From Metaphire vulgaris (Eukaryota > Annelida > Clitellata > Crassiclitellata > Megascolecidae): DNA of 64,000 bases. How positions within the stretch are numbered: the stretch's first letter is position 1; each line of letters opens with the position of its first letter. The notes below the pieces were generated by a model, which worked only from the letters and a program-made list of their open reading frames with translations, did no database searches and had not been told where the DNA came from. This document shows positions 1 through 10,949 of the stretch, piece by piece. The stretch spans positions 8,878,245 to 8,942,244 of the forward strand of contig CM030868.1 in the NCBI GenBank assembly GCA_018105865.1, written 5' to 3'. Position numbers and translations under genes: made by a program.

Positions 1-300
1 GCCAACGGGTCGCCGAGAGCGCCGACGGTTCGCCGGGAGCGTCAACGGGTTGCCGGGAGTGTCGACGGGTTGCCGGGAGTGCCAACGGGTCGCCGAGAGC
101 GCCGACGGGTCGCCGAGAGCGCCGACGGGACGCCGGGAGCGCCGACGGGTTGCTGGGACGCCGACGGAGCGCCGAGGGGTCGCCTAGAACGCCGGGAGCT
201 CCGACGGGTTGCTGGGAGCGCCGATGGGTCGCCGAGAGCGCCGATGGGTCGCCGAGAGCGCCGATGGGTCGCCGAGAGCGCTGACGGGTCGCCGGAGCGC
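1..300. repeat. GC-rich minisatellite, 20-bp unit
   Basis: The first 300 bases are a degenerate tandem array rich in CpG. The cleanest stretch, about 221-281, holds three copies of the 20-bp unit GCCGATGGGTCGCCGAGAGC. The rest are variants with GACGGG or AACGGG cores and GGGAGC or GAGAGC ends. Base composition is very unlike the AT-rich remainder of the window. Open frames through it are by-products of a repeat without stop codons. Confidence 0.9.
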
Positions 301-304
301 CTTT

Positions 305-511
305 TGGTGCGTCTTATATGTGGGTGCGTCTTATCCATAATTATTTTAACACAAATCTTATACAAAACGCGGGTGCGTCTTATACGCGGGTGCGTCTTAT
401 ACGCGGGTGCGTCTTATACGCGGGTGCGTCTTATACGCGGGTGCGTCTTATACGCGGGTGCGTCTTATACGCGGGTGCGTCTTATACGCGGGTGCGTCTT
501 ATATGCGCGAA
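305..511. repeat. 17-bp minisatellite (GTGCGTCTTATACGCGG)
   Basis: Eight copies of a 17-bp unit start at 371, 388, 405, 422, 439, 456, 473 and 490 and are almost identical. Two diverged copies lie at about 306-336. Read on the other strand the unit contains TATAAGACGCACC, which recalls the TATAAGTCGACC motif in the MITE family at 27881, 47646, 48632 and 56015. A shared origin is only a guess. Confidence 0.92.
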
Positions 512-540
512 AATACGGTACATTGTATTTAACTGATCAA

Positions 541-1606
541 ACATCAAAAACTATCTACGACTCCATTTCATCAAGTTCCAGAAATATGTTATATGGCATC
601 CCTCAGGGCTTGATCTTAGGCCCATTGCTGTTCGTTTTGTTTGTTAGCGAACTGGAAGATGTTATTCGATCACATCATTTAAATTTTCATTTCTATGCAG
701 ATGATATTCAGTTGTACTGCTCACATGGCAATGAGGAAATGGAAGTAGCTGCCGAGATGCTTACTGCTTGCACGTCGGACATTGAAAAGTGTCTTCGTGT
801 GAATTTACTCAGGCTAAATCCTCAAAAATCTGAATTGATTTGTTTTGGAAGTAAGTCTCATCATGAGAAATTAAACTTCATCAGCATCAATTTAGGATCT
901 GTGCAAATTTTCAGATCGAAGCTAGTTCGTAATTGGGGGATCTTACTGGATGAAAATTTAACTATGACACACCACGTCTCCCACCTTGTCTCAACATGTT
1001 TCTATGAGTTACGAAATTTAAGAATAGTTGCTTCATCATTGTCAAGGGAAACAGCTGAATCACTGGTGCATGCATGGATCAGTATGAGACTAGATTATTG
1101 CCATAGTCTGCTCTTTCAAATCACTGAAGCTCAAATAAAGCACCTTCAGGCGGTTCAGAACTCGGCAGCTAGTCTAATCACTGGAACCAGACGAAATCAA
1201 CATATAACTCCTATTTTGCGTGATCTTCATTGGCATCCAATAAACAAGAGGATAAATTACAAACTCATCTCTCTTGTTGACAAGTGTCTATGCCAAGAAT
1301 CGCCGGAATACTTAATTGAGGCTTGTCAACTCCTCCGTTTGACAAATCGGTGCACATGGCTGCGTTCTGACGACACACGGAAGCTTGTCTCACATCGGAC
1401 TTTCACTAAAATGGGAGATTGGTTGTTCAGAATTGCTGGACCAAATGCGTGGTGGAACTCTCTTCTGCTAGTTATGCACGATACATCTTTATCCTGAACT
1501 GTTTTTCTATCACAGCTAAAGACATATATGTTTGATTGAATAATTTTTACTGCAGCGGCGCTTTGGTGTCACAAAGGGCCACAGAAGTTTATCTAATCTA
1601 ATCTAA
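541..1606 (+). mobile_element. 5'-truncated LINE, reverse transcriptase C-terminal half
   Basis: The translation to the stop near 1497 contains a PQG block ([12 protein letters not shown]), a catalytic YADD (FYADDIQLY, near 690-715), and the C-terminal region seen in CR1/L2/Jockey-group elements ([20 protein letters not shown], a terminal [10 protein letters not shown]). The 3' end is a short TCTAA repeat at about 1591-1606, typical of LINE tails. No endonuclease is present and the 5' end runs into the minisatellite, so this is a dead, 5'-truncated copy. Clade assignment is uncertain. Confidence 0.85.
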
Positions 1607-2370
1607 TGCTGAGGTAGACAAAGTTCTCAACTTGCTCAATCTGGTTGCCTTCTACTATGACCGGCAGTAGGTTCAGGCCTGTGATCAAGTTTTGGATTTT
1701 GGTTTTTGACCAGGAGATGTGAAGGCCAAGAGGAGCAGAGAATTCTTGGAAGCTCATGAGGCATTTAAATGCCTCCACTGCTGATTTCACCAGGAACGCA
1801 ATGTCGTCTGCATGTGCTATGTCAGAAGAACTCCTTTGGCCGATGAATATTTCTGGTTTTCAGCCATATGGTTGAGAATCCAGTCTGTGGCCACTGAGAA
1901 GAGAATAGGAGCAAGAATGAACCCTTGTCTAACTTCAGAAGCGGTGTAAAATCTGTCTGATGTCCCTTTTCCACAGCGTATTCTAGTGCCTATTCCATCA
2001 TGAAGTGACTTTATAAGTTTCAATAGAAAGTTCGGGACACCTCTACCCCGAAGTGCTTTTCATAGTGTGCTTCGGTCTACAGAGTCGAACATGGATTTGA
2101 TGTCCAGATATCCAGATATGTCACATGAAGAGGCCAAATGAATTCCTGGTAAGGTCTGACAGTAATCGTAGCGCCAAAATAGTGTCGAATGTGGAATAAC
2201 CTGCAGCAAAGCCGGATTGCTGTGGCCTTCAAGTGATGTCAATAAGAGGTTGGATCCTGGGAAAGAAGAACATGTGCAAAGATCTTGCCGGGGACAGACA
2301 GAAGTGTGATTGGGCGGTAGCTGTTGCAGTCAGTCTTTGTGCCTTTCTCCATATATAGTGATGATGATAC
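1607..2370 (-). mobile_element. Broken LINE reverse transcriptase fragment (I/Nimb-like)
   Basis: Three minus-strand pieces in different frames line up as one reverse transcriptase: DIKSMFDSVDRSTL (about 2060-2110), SEVRQGFILAPILF with DWILNHMAEN (about 1850-1950), and WSKTKIQNL (about 1690-1720). The same family, better preserved, is the plus-strand insert at 15809-17172 (VRQGCVLAPALF, MDWILEHAI). Several frameshifts make it non-functional. Confidence 0.75.
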
Positions 2371-2755
2371 CCTCTCCAGTCAGCTGGTACATGTACCAGC
2401 TGAAAATAAAATGAACTTTACACAATGTATCATAATCAATAAAGAACTAACTAACTGTTTAGAAATCATACAACAACTATTGTTAAGCCATATAAAAGAA
2501 TAAAAAATAACATGGTTAGCTTACTTAATTTCTATATAACCCATAAGTTACATATCTTGTTCCCAACATTTTATGCCATATGAAATACTACAGACAATGG
2601 TCAGCTAAACTTTATTCCCTAGGTTATTTAGCTGAGCGCATGAAAATTTATGATTCACAAAATCATCTAACAAGGTGATCTGTATCTGAGCCTTTTTCAT
2701 AGGTCTATACCTTAATTCCATACATATCCGGTAGTTCAATATCAATGCCGCTCTA
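2371..2755. other. AT-rich stretch without recognised feature
   Basis: No open frame, motif or repeat was recognised here beyond AT-rich sequence between a LINE fragment and a TTAA-flanked repeat. Confidence 0.5.
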
Positions 2756-3814
2756 TTAACCCCTTTATCGGGGATTAAATTTTTAGATGCCGTTATGGTA
2801 CTGGAAAATTATTTTTTGGAAAACGTTCTTCAAAAATGAAAACTGTACTTTTTTTGAATTTGCTATATCTCAGGCTATATAAGAGCTAAGATGATGAGGT
2901 ATACACCAATGTTTAGCCTTTTCACTCCTCTTTCTAACCATCTGTGCCAAACAAAGAAATTTGGAGGTAGGCCCACTCTACGACCTAAAATAGAACCCTC
3001 CAAAAATTTTGTTTGAAGCTCCGTAGCGAAAATTTTTCAGTGGTAACCCCAATCAGGTGAGCAGCAAAGTTGTAGGAGGATGTAAGTGGAACAAAATAAA
3101 TCAATAAGTTTGAAAATCGGTCAACATTTGGTAAAGATATATAAATTCTAACATGAACACCTTTTGTCGAAAATAAGTATTAGTGATGAATTTCAAGAAA
3201 GTTTTGTAATTTTTTTTTGAATTTGTTATATCTCAGATTATAGATGAGCTAAGAAGATGAGGAATATGCCATTGTTTAGCCTTTTCATTCCTCTTTCTAA
3301 CCATCCATGCCAAACAAAGAAATGTGGAGGTAGGGTCTACTCTACGGCCTAAAATAGAACCCCCTCCCAAAAATTTGTTCGAAGCTCCATAACGAAAATT
3401 TTTCAGCGGTAATCCCAATCAAGAGAGCAGCAAAGTTGTAGGGGGGTGTCAGTGGAACAAAATAAATCAATACGTTTGAAAATCAGTCAACATTTGGTAA
3501 AGATATAAGAATTCTAACCCGAACAAGTCGTTTTCTTGAAGCGATTTCCGACACAGAGCATAGGGCTAGTAGGTTTGACCTCTTGGTCCAAAAAATATCT
3601 ATTCCTGGCACAATAGAGCCGAATTAGCTAAAACAGGTGTCATCTAGGGAGTGGATAGATACTAAAGCGATTTATAGCATAAGATGAGCCTGATTCATGG
3701 CACATGACCTAGGAACTACTACGAAATGTACAGGACGAGTCATGCTCAGGACGCCCAAATAACGAAGGATTGCGGTGGACGAGTCATGCTCGGGACGCCT
3801 GGTTAAGGGGTTAA
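2756..3814. mobile_element. Non-autonomous piggyBac-like element (TTAA ends)
   Basis: TTAA lies at both ends (2756-2759 and 3811-3814). The termini are CCCCTTTATCGGGG on the left and, reading inward from the right, CCCCTTAACCAGGCG. A segment of about 363 bp is present twice in tandem (about 2850-3200 and 3213-3560). No transposase is visible. Related sequence lies at 4967-6112 (opposite orientation), 54061-55950 and, in part, 23265-23835. TTAA target duplication is the hallmark of piggyBac, hence the call. Confidence 0.7.
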
Positions 3815-3916
3815 CCCTTTACTGGAAATCCCAAGAATTCTCAAGCACCAGTAGCATTCATTAACCTGCAATCCTGAGAATACTCATCAATATCTTACAG
3901 TAAATATAGCTTCACT

Positions 3917-3950
3917 AACTACCTAATCACCAAATGGTGATTAGGTAGTT
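3917..3950. repeat. Perfect 15-bp hairpin
   Basis: AACTACCTAATCACC is followed by a 4-base AAAT loop and its exact reverse complement. Such perfect short foldbacks often arise by template switching during replication. There is no U-tract or gene context that would suggest a terminator. Confidence 0.8.
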
Positions 3951-4966
3951 GAGTATATCATTGATTATCTTCAAAACTCAGCATTTTTCATCGCATCTCC
4001 CTGCATAATTGATAGTGGAGATTTTCTTGCCAAATGGCAGTGACAAAGCATAAGTGGTGCATTTGCTTGACATGCTAGTGGTAAGTGGAGATGAACTGCA
4101 TGAATTTGGAAGTAAAAGCAATGCAGAAATGAAAATTTGGAGGATTCTGACAGCAGCGGAATGGTGGTATATGATTGTGGACTAGAGTTCTCCTGGTGTG
4201 ATTGGCCATATTGTCAGCCTTCATGACTTACCTGAGCACGTAAAATCATAATGGGATATTGAATCTGACCTATATATCAATTTCTATGTTTCCTTAGCTT
4301 TGAAGTTTGAAAATTTGGAATATTTAAAATATTTTAAAATAATGCATTTCTCTCAAAAATAAATGGCCACCAAGGTAATAGATTTTGAAAATTTTTAAAG
4401 GGCAGAAAAGAGGTTAAGCACATGCTTGTATCTGCATATGGGAAAATGTTGGATTATTACATCTGGCCCCCAAATAACAAAATTATGAATATCATATTTT
4501 CTTTATGGGGCCGTCCATAAAGTATGTCATACTCGAGGGGGTCTAAAAAAGTGACAGTTTATGATGGGGAAGGGTGGGGTAAGGACCAGTATGACGTCAC
4601 ACTTTCAGTAAAAATAAAATTTTAAATATACTTGATAGGAGGTATAGTAAAAGATGATTTATGATCATTAACACTTTTTTGGGTGAGATACATAACATTT
4701 TAGGTCTCGATTATATTTGCTATAATTGTCAGAAGTTTCTCTTTCGCTGATGAAAATTGAGCAAGAAACTTGAAAATCTATTTTGCTGATCAAAATTGAA
4801 TGAGAAACTAGAATATACTATATAGAAAACCTGTGTGACTTAATTTATGGATGAAACTTTGTGTGGGTCCTAGATTTGTTACAGTTTGTGACAGAGGAGG
4901 GAGACACAAAAACTGGCAAAAAAATAGCATAAACAAATTTCATCTCTGATTAGTGCAGTAGTATAC
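3951..4966. other. Unassigned AT-rich sequence with one MITE-like end
   Basis: No coding region is supported. Near 4507 the sequence GGCCGTCCATAAAGTATGTC resembles the ends of the MITE at 45800-46215 (GCTGTCCATTAATTACGTC). This suggests a degraded relative whose other end I cannot place. Confidence 0.4.
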
Positions 4967-6112
4967 TTAACCCCTTAACTGGGTTTTTCATATATATATA
5001 CGACGTGCGCCAATCATTCCTCAAATGGGTTTGTCGTTTATATACTTTGCGATGTAATAATTCGATTTAGTTATTATCCATTCGCTAAATGGTAGCTCTT
5101 TTTAGCTATTGTGCCCACTATGAGCTAGAAAAATAGGTTTTATTCGACTGAGGGCCGGATTTTGGCTTTGCAAAAGTGTCATTTCTAGGGTTTGAAAAAT
5201 GATAACTACCCCAAATTTGGTCCGATCTTCAAAATTTTCGAACTATTCTGTTCCAAATATACCCCTCTACAACTTTGTCGCTCAGAAAAGTGGGGTCACC
5301 GCTGAAAATTTTGTGCTATTGAGCTTTGAAAATTTTTTGGTGAGCAGGTCCAATTTTAGGCTGTAGAGTGGACCTTACCCCCAAAATTTTTTTGCACGGA
5401 TGGTTAGAAAGAACAATAAAAATGCCAAACAACGATGCAAACCTCATTTCTTTAGCTTCTATATAGCCGGAAATATACTGAAATCTTAGGTTTATCAGAT
5501 TGCAAAATTTTCTTTTCTCCAAGCAGAGTTCTAGGGTTTGAAAAATGATAACTATGCCAAAATTGGTCCAATCTTCAAATTTTTTGAACTATTCTGTTCC
5601 AATTACACCCCTCTACAACTTTGCCACTCACACAAGTGGAGTCACCACTGAAAATTTTGTGCTATTGAGCTTTGAACAAAATTTTTGGAAGGGGTCCGAT
5701 TTTAGGCTGTAGAGTGGACCCTACCCCCAAATTTTTCGTTGGCATGGATGGTTCGAAAGACCAATAAAAATGCTAAACAACAGTGCAAACCTCAATTCTT
5801 TAGCTTCTATATAGCCTGAGATATAGTAAATTTAAAACATATATTTAATATATATTTAATTTAAAACATTTTTTTGGTTTTTGACTTGGACTGAATCAAC
5901 CTTCCTCAGCTACAGTCTGCTCTGTCGATAGGCACTGCGGTTTGTGGTCTGAGGCGTCCCCGATGAACACCTATGTGTTTGAAATGGACGATAAAATTAA
6001 TTTGAATTTTTGAATTTGAATATATGTTCACATTTCAGATGAACGCTTTTCCAAAAATTAATTACCCAGAATGGTGATGACTTAAAATTTAATTCCCCTG
6101 TTAAGGGGTTAA
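4967..6112. mobile_element. Non-autonomous piggyBac-like element (TTAA ends)
   Basis: TTAA lies at 4967-4970 and 6109-6112. The left terminus is CCCCTTAACTGGG and the right terminus reads inward as CCCCTTAACAGGG. The interior holds two tandem copies of a roughly 347-bp segment (starting near 5184 and 5531) that is the reverse complement of the unit in the element at 2756-3814. No transposase frame remains. Confidence 0.75.
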
Positions 6113-6173
6113 AGAAGTAAAGGAATAGTGACAGTGTTTTATTGGTGTAGCAATGAAAAACAGTATTGTATAC

Positions 6174-6263
6174 CTTATAGGCCAATGCCCTTCGATATAG
6201 GGCCTTCACATTGTGGAATTCAATGGACAAAGCCTGATTGCAATCACTCAGAACTTCATCATA
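6174..6263 (-). CDS. SPAG1: SPAG1-like exon g (TPR)
   Basis: A 90-bp, phase 0-0 exon encodes 30 residues from YDEVLSDCNQAL to ALYRRALAYK, the second half of a TPR pair. It is flanked by a TTTGTAG acceptor (upper side) and a GTATAC donor (lower side). It joins in frame to the exon at 19991-20098, so the third TPR block reads through LCYLKIVK into YDEVLSDC. The KALYRRA segment supplies the basic residues of the carboxylate clamp that binds HSP70/HSP90 C-terminal EEVD. The next exons, which should hold the rest of this repeat, a linker and the RPAP3_C-type domain, were not found between 1 and 6173 and probably lie outside the window. Confidence 0.85.
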
Positions 6264-6319
6264 CTACAAAGAAAGAGTGAAGTAAATTATACACAAAACC
6301 TATTATTCATTATTACCAA

Positions 6320-7000
6320 TTTATTTATTTATTTATTTATTTATTGAAAGTTAAGATTTTTGTGGTAAAATGACTTTTTACATAAAATAATTATAGGTCA
6401 GGATCTATCAGAATAGCTGATCTCGAACAGCCAAGTCTTCAGTCGCTTAAATATGTCCAGAGAAGTTGATGTTTGGACAGAAATGGGAAGACGATTCCAG
6501 GCTTTCGCTGCAGTAACAGTGTACTGTCTTAGTTCACACTGGAGATAGGAGGGACCGATGTCGTGCAAGCACCGATGACAAGGGTTGCCAGTTTATAAGT
6601 TATTCTCTCGGGACTGAGAGCCAGTGTAAATCGATCAACAGTGGCGTGATGTGATCGTACTTCTTATTGATGGATCCAATGCCTCTGAGTCTGTCGAGGA
6701 GGTATTTCGGGCCCTGCTAAGGTGGCGTTGCCGTTTTAGTGATTACTAAGGCAATCAAAGTCTTCAGGGCATTCAGAGATACAAAAAGCAGCTGGCTGGC
6801 GCCTTGCCTTGTCGTGGCGGTATTGCAATTTCTGACATAGGGGCTTGGATGGATATCGTGACCATTGATCCGGACTTGGAGCAGGTGCTGCTGTCTTCCG
6901 GTTGCCATCCATACTGTCTTACAAAGCTGGAATTTGAGCCTAGCCATTCTGCCATTTCTGAAGTAAATTGGATTGTTGGGTTACAGCTGAGTGACAACTC
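6320..7000 (-). mobile_element. LINE 3' fragment with TTTA tail
   Basis: A run of TTTA units (about 6320-6343) marks the 3' tail of a minus-strand LINE. Upstream on the minus strand, about 6720-6950, translations such as GRQQHLLQVRINGHDIH match the reverse transcriptase of the better copy at 29084-30037 (DRQQHLLPRDCVKIHDLELH). The frame is broken by stops and an internal deletion. Confidence 0.75.
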
Positions 7001-7509
7001 CCATATAAAGCATCTGCATATTAGATCATTAGCTTACATAATGCAAATGTTATACACCATTCATTTACAAATCTTCAAGTACAGCTATAACTACAGTTTA
7101 ATGTAACTGAACTTTGTATGATCAAACATTCAAGAATTTTGAAACCAAATGATAGCAGATGCACAGCAGCTGATGACCTCACATGTTCGATGAACTTTGT
7201 TACAATAAGATAATCACAATATTTCATTAGGCCTGACTATAACTAATAAGCAAATTGAGAATATATAAAATAGCTGAAGACAATGAAGTGTTTAAAGTAA
7301 TACTGAGTGTTTAATTGAGACTTTGACAATAGTCCCCACAAACACATTCAGAATTTTAAACTACATATTTATTATGCAACCATTAAGTCAAGTGCTTGAC
7401 TTCAAAATAAAAAAGAATTGACAATGTTACATTAATTATCAAAGGTAACAAATCACACAAATTCAATGTAATCAATGTGCTCTAAACAGCGGTCCACAAA
7501 CTAGGACCA
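7001..7509. other. Intronic AT-rich sequence, nothing recognised
   Basis: No gene, transposon end or structured repeat was recognised; it is AT-rich SPAG1 intron sequence. Confidence 0.5.
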
Positions 7510-7690
7510 TTATTATTATTATTATTGAATGTTAAGATTTATGTGGTAAATTGTCCTAGGAGGACTGCTTGAACACATTACATAGTTCATGAATAATATA
7601 GGTCAGGATTTAACAGAATAGCTGATCTCGAACAGCCAAGTCTTCAGTTGCTTCTTAAATATTTCCATGCAAGTCACATTTGACCCATCA
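7510..7690 (-). mobile_element. LINE 3' end with TTA tail
   Basis: A TTATTATTATTATTATTG start is followed by a 3' UTR nearly matching that at 6345-6460 (GTTAAGATTTATGTGGTAAA, then the CTGATCTCGAACAGCCAAGT block). This is therefore another 3' end of the same LINE family, heavily 5'-truncated. Confidence 0.7.
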
Positions 7691-7735
7691 ACTTGTCTAC
7701 GTGGCAACAGAGTTCCCTTTTCATAAGATTTATAA

Positions 7736-9070
7736 CTATAATATTGTGATAATATCATGACAATTTATATAGCGCCATAACATAGCAATGGCCAAAGTCA
7801 AGGGTGTTTTACAAGGAACGTGGGAACGAGATGTTGAATAAATAGTTAAATACGTCTTTAGTTTGCTCGCGAACTCTCCAAAGGAAGTGACAGATGACAC
7901 GCTGTCTGGCAATGAATTCCAGAGAAGGAGATTTCTGTGCAAGAATGAATGTTCTCCGAACTTGACAGTCTTCAAAGGAGGTGGAACGTACAGTTGAATT
8001 CGCCTACTGGAACGAAGGTAGAGTCGTCAATCGCTCCACACCAGCCTTCAAACGAGCGTCGCAAGGTATTCCGGGCAGAATGGATCACGTAGAACCCGGA
8101 AAGTCAACAAACAGCACTTGAACACAATACGCTCTGGGACCCGCAGCCATTGCAGTTTGTCCCGAAGTAGAGAGGTTACGGGGTCGTGCCAACGCACCCT
8201 GAAGATCAACCAAGCTGCAACGTTGAGAATTGACTGTAGCCTGGTGAGCTGACTAACAGGAAGGCCCAGAAGAAACCCGTTGCAGTAGTCAATCCGTGTC
8301 ACGACGAAGGCGCGAACCAGTTGTATGGTCGCTGCAGTCTAAATGTACCGACGGACCTCTCTGATCGTTCGGAGTTGCCGGAAGCACGCATGGGTCACGT
8401 TGTCGACATGGCCGGCGAACGACAACATTTCATCAAAAAGTACTCCAAGCAGGCACACCTCTGTTGATGGTCGAATATCAGCTTCATCAAGGTGAAGCTC
8501 AGTCCGGGCAATCAAAGGTTTCCTTCTCGGAGTGCTAAACCAATGAGCTTGGTCTTCTTAGGGTTCAGGGCCAGCTGGTTGACAGCGGCCCAGCACTCGA
8601 CCTCGCTTATGCAGTCCTTAAGATGCTTCAAAAGATGATCGGACTCTGACGGCCGACAGGAGGAGTACACTTGCCCATCATCGGCATACTCATGCCAGGA
8701 TAAACCGAATGATTCGATGATCTGCCAAACATCCGCCACATAGAGCATGAACAGGAGAGGGCCGAGGGCTGACCCGTGGCATGCTGCTCAGTACCCTGCG
8801 TGAGGCAGACAGAGAAGCATCCCAGGACACTGACTGTGTGCAGTCCACCAGGTAGACCTGCAGCCATGCCAGGAATGGACCCGAGATCCTGAAGGTAAGT
8901 TTGGGGCGATGAGAAATTGTAGCATGGCCTACAGTATCAAAAGCAGCTGAGAAGTTGAGAAGACACAAGAGTGACAATTCACCATTCACCGTCGAGTCTA
9001 TGATGTTGTTAAGTATTTTCAGCAAGGCCGTCTCGGTGGAGTGGCCTTGATGATAGGCCGATTGATGATT
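7736..9070 (-). mobile_element. LINE, RT to C-terminus, frameshifted
   Basis: Minus-strand pieces in order: FSAAFDTVGHATI (about 8940), the YADD block HEYADDGQVYSSCRPSES (about 8690), LALNPKKTKLIGLA (about 8540), RIDYCNGFLLGLPVSQLTRLQ (about 8250-8300) and FGEHSFLHRNLLLWNSLPDS (about 7900-7960). The 3' end carries AATTTATATAGCGCCATAAC, a signature shared with the LINE ends at 12880, 13086, 26100, 31255, 32065, 34645 and 46320. Frame changes and stops show that it is dead. It lies antisense to nothing; SPAG1 is on the same strand. Confidence 0.82.
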
Positions 9071-9591
9071 TGGCTAACTATATAATAACTATATAACTAT
9101 ACAATATAATATCCAACACTTCTGCTGAAAGTGCCAAGTAACACATGCATTTCATACTAGGACATGATTGTCTATACAATTTCTTTTAGGGGTGGTACGA
9201 ATATTCGCTTCGTATTCCCTTTGGCGCTGAATAGTGTGACGAATAGCCTATTCGTATTCATTTGAATAGTGCTGGTCAAAACAAATACAAATAGTGGTCA
9301 CATGACATTAAATATTTTCATATAGTTTAATACTTCAGCTTAGTAAATTCAAGTGCCAGAGGTAACATTTTGTTCTATTTTCCCACCCTAAATAGTGCTA
9401 TGCAAATGTATTATTGTGAACTTCCGTTAAAAGAATAATTATGTCCGTTTCTGGGCAGAACATGTCAATCTATTAGTTAAACCAAACGGTAATGCTAGTA
9501 AAATGTATTTTAAATATTTTAAATTAAATTTCTTCTTTGAATAAAAATTAAAATCAAATATTGTTGCTTCAGTTAGCAATGGATAAGTGAA

Positions 9592-9663
9592 GCTCCATTT
9601 GGAAGTTTTTAAGATTTGTAAAGACGAAAATCTTTACAAATCTTAAAAACTTCCAAATGGAGC
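9592..9663. repeat. Perfect 33-bp hairpin from template switching
   Basis: The 33-base arms (9592-9624 and 9631-9663) are exact reverse complements around a 6-base CGAAAA loop. The sequence GTAAAGACGAAAA just before the loop recurs just after the right arm (about 9664-9676). This is the footprint expected if replication copied the nascent strand backward and then returned to the original template. Confidence 0.9.
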
Positions 9664-9679
9664 GTAAAGACGAAAATAG

Positions 9680-9925
9680 GGGCGGGAAGATAGATGAATG
9701 GTAATATCATTGGGCAGGCATGCCGACGACTAAGTTCAATCCGTAGGAGCCCCTAAAAACTCAGCCTTAATCGCTGTGGTAGTAACATCAAAAATGAGTA
9801 GCAATGGCAACATGGTTCCATAGGTTCGGCGGAAGAGACTGGCCACAACAACTGTGATGGCATAATCATATCAGCACCGACCCTACAAAACCATACTTTA
9901 CTTTAAAGACAAAATAAAGATGGTC
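9680..9925 (+). repeat. tRNA-derived SINE, diverged copy
   Basis: The head GGCGGGAAGATAGATGAATG and the later AAGTTCAATCCGTAGGAG correspond to the A-box and B-box regions of the better copy at 35480-35781 (minus strand). The body shares GTAACATCAAAAA, GCAATGGCAACAT and CATAGGTTCG. The promoter boxes are mutated. Confidence 0.65.
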
Positions 9926-10949
9926 TTCTCGCAGGTTCCTCTTTAACTGTGATGCATAATCATATTGCAAAACCATGTTCAGATGGTCTATCTTTTTCTA
10001 CTTTGCATGTTCAATTTATCTTTTGTCCACAATGGAAGTTGCTAAGCTATACTTATATATAAGTTATAATGAGGATTCTTTATACGTAGTAATAGTATTA
10101 TAATAGCCAGGGGCAACGAGAGGGTGGGACAGGGGCTACATTTTTACCCGGGCCCAGCGATAAACAAAGGGCCCGCACTGACCAGAAAAATATTTCAATG
10201 TAAAAGATGTAAATGATTTCTTCTTTGCTTGTCAGCATTTATTTACTTTTTTTGCTTGTCAGCAATTATTTAATATGAGATGACTTTTTTCTTTTTGCTT
10301 GTCAGGGGCGTCATTTGGAGAGGGGCCGTGCCCCAAGGAAATGAAGAAATAATTTAAAATGTATGAAATAAATAAATTAATGTGAAATGTGCAAAAACTG
10401 CCAAAAATTTGCAAAAAATGTAAAAATGTACAAATTTGCCAAAATTGGCCCCAAATTTGCCAAAATTTGCAAAAAAGTGCCCCAAATTGGCCCAAAAAAT
10501 TATCTTGCCCCCAAGAAAAATGTGAAATGACGCTACTGTTGCTTGTCAGCATTTATTTAATGAGGGTAACAGATAAGCTTTTTTGCTTCTCAAGGTTTTG
10601 AAACAAGAGGCCCAGAATCAATATTTGTCCCCGGCCTGTATTTTTTCTCAACGGCCCTGATAATTAAGCACACAGCACTATTGTTGACCGCATTATGGCG
10701 ACTTGCAGCGGGAGGGGTATCGTATACACTATTCGTATTCGTCAAATAGTGAAACCGACTATTCGTATTTGTCCAAATAGCTCAAAACCCCTATTTGGAC
10801 CAGCCCTAATTTCTTTAGACATGCACATATGCAGATTAGGGCTGCACTGATTCAAAATTTTCAAATCTGGCCAGATTTTACTGAATTTTCAAAGTGAAAT
10901 CCAGTCGCACCGAGAGCCTGGTTTACAAACAGAAACTAGTAAAGTATAT

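Larger units (their letters stand above)
9187..10808. mobile_element. hAT element, 8-bp target duplication ATTTCTTT
   Basis: ATTTCTTT is duplicated at 9179-9186 and 10809-10816. The ends read TAGGGGTGGTACGAATATTC (left) and, inward from the right, TAGGGCTGGTCCAAATAGGG. Subterminal copies of a CGAATAGT or CAAATAGT motif occur at both ends, as in many hATs. No transposase frame is visible inside. It contains a perfect hairpin (9592-9663), a SINE copy (9680-9925) and low-complexity CCAAAATTTGC repeats (about 10389-10510). Confidence 0.85.

Noticed and set aside
371..507. Possible CRISPR array
   Set aside because: The 17-bp repeats are directly adjacent with no spacers, and the window is eukaryotic. 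It is a minisatellite.
70..1497. A 475-codon open frame starting in the minisatellites
   Set aside because: The first 150 residues are translations of tandem repeats and only the part after about 541 is coding-like (LINE RT). It is not a host gene.
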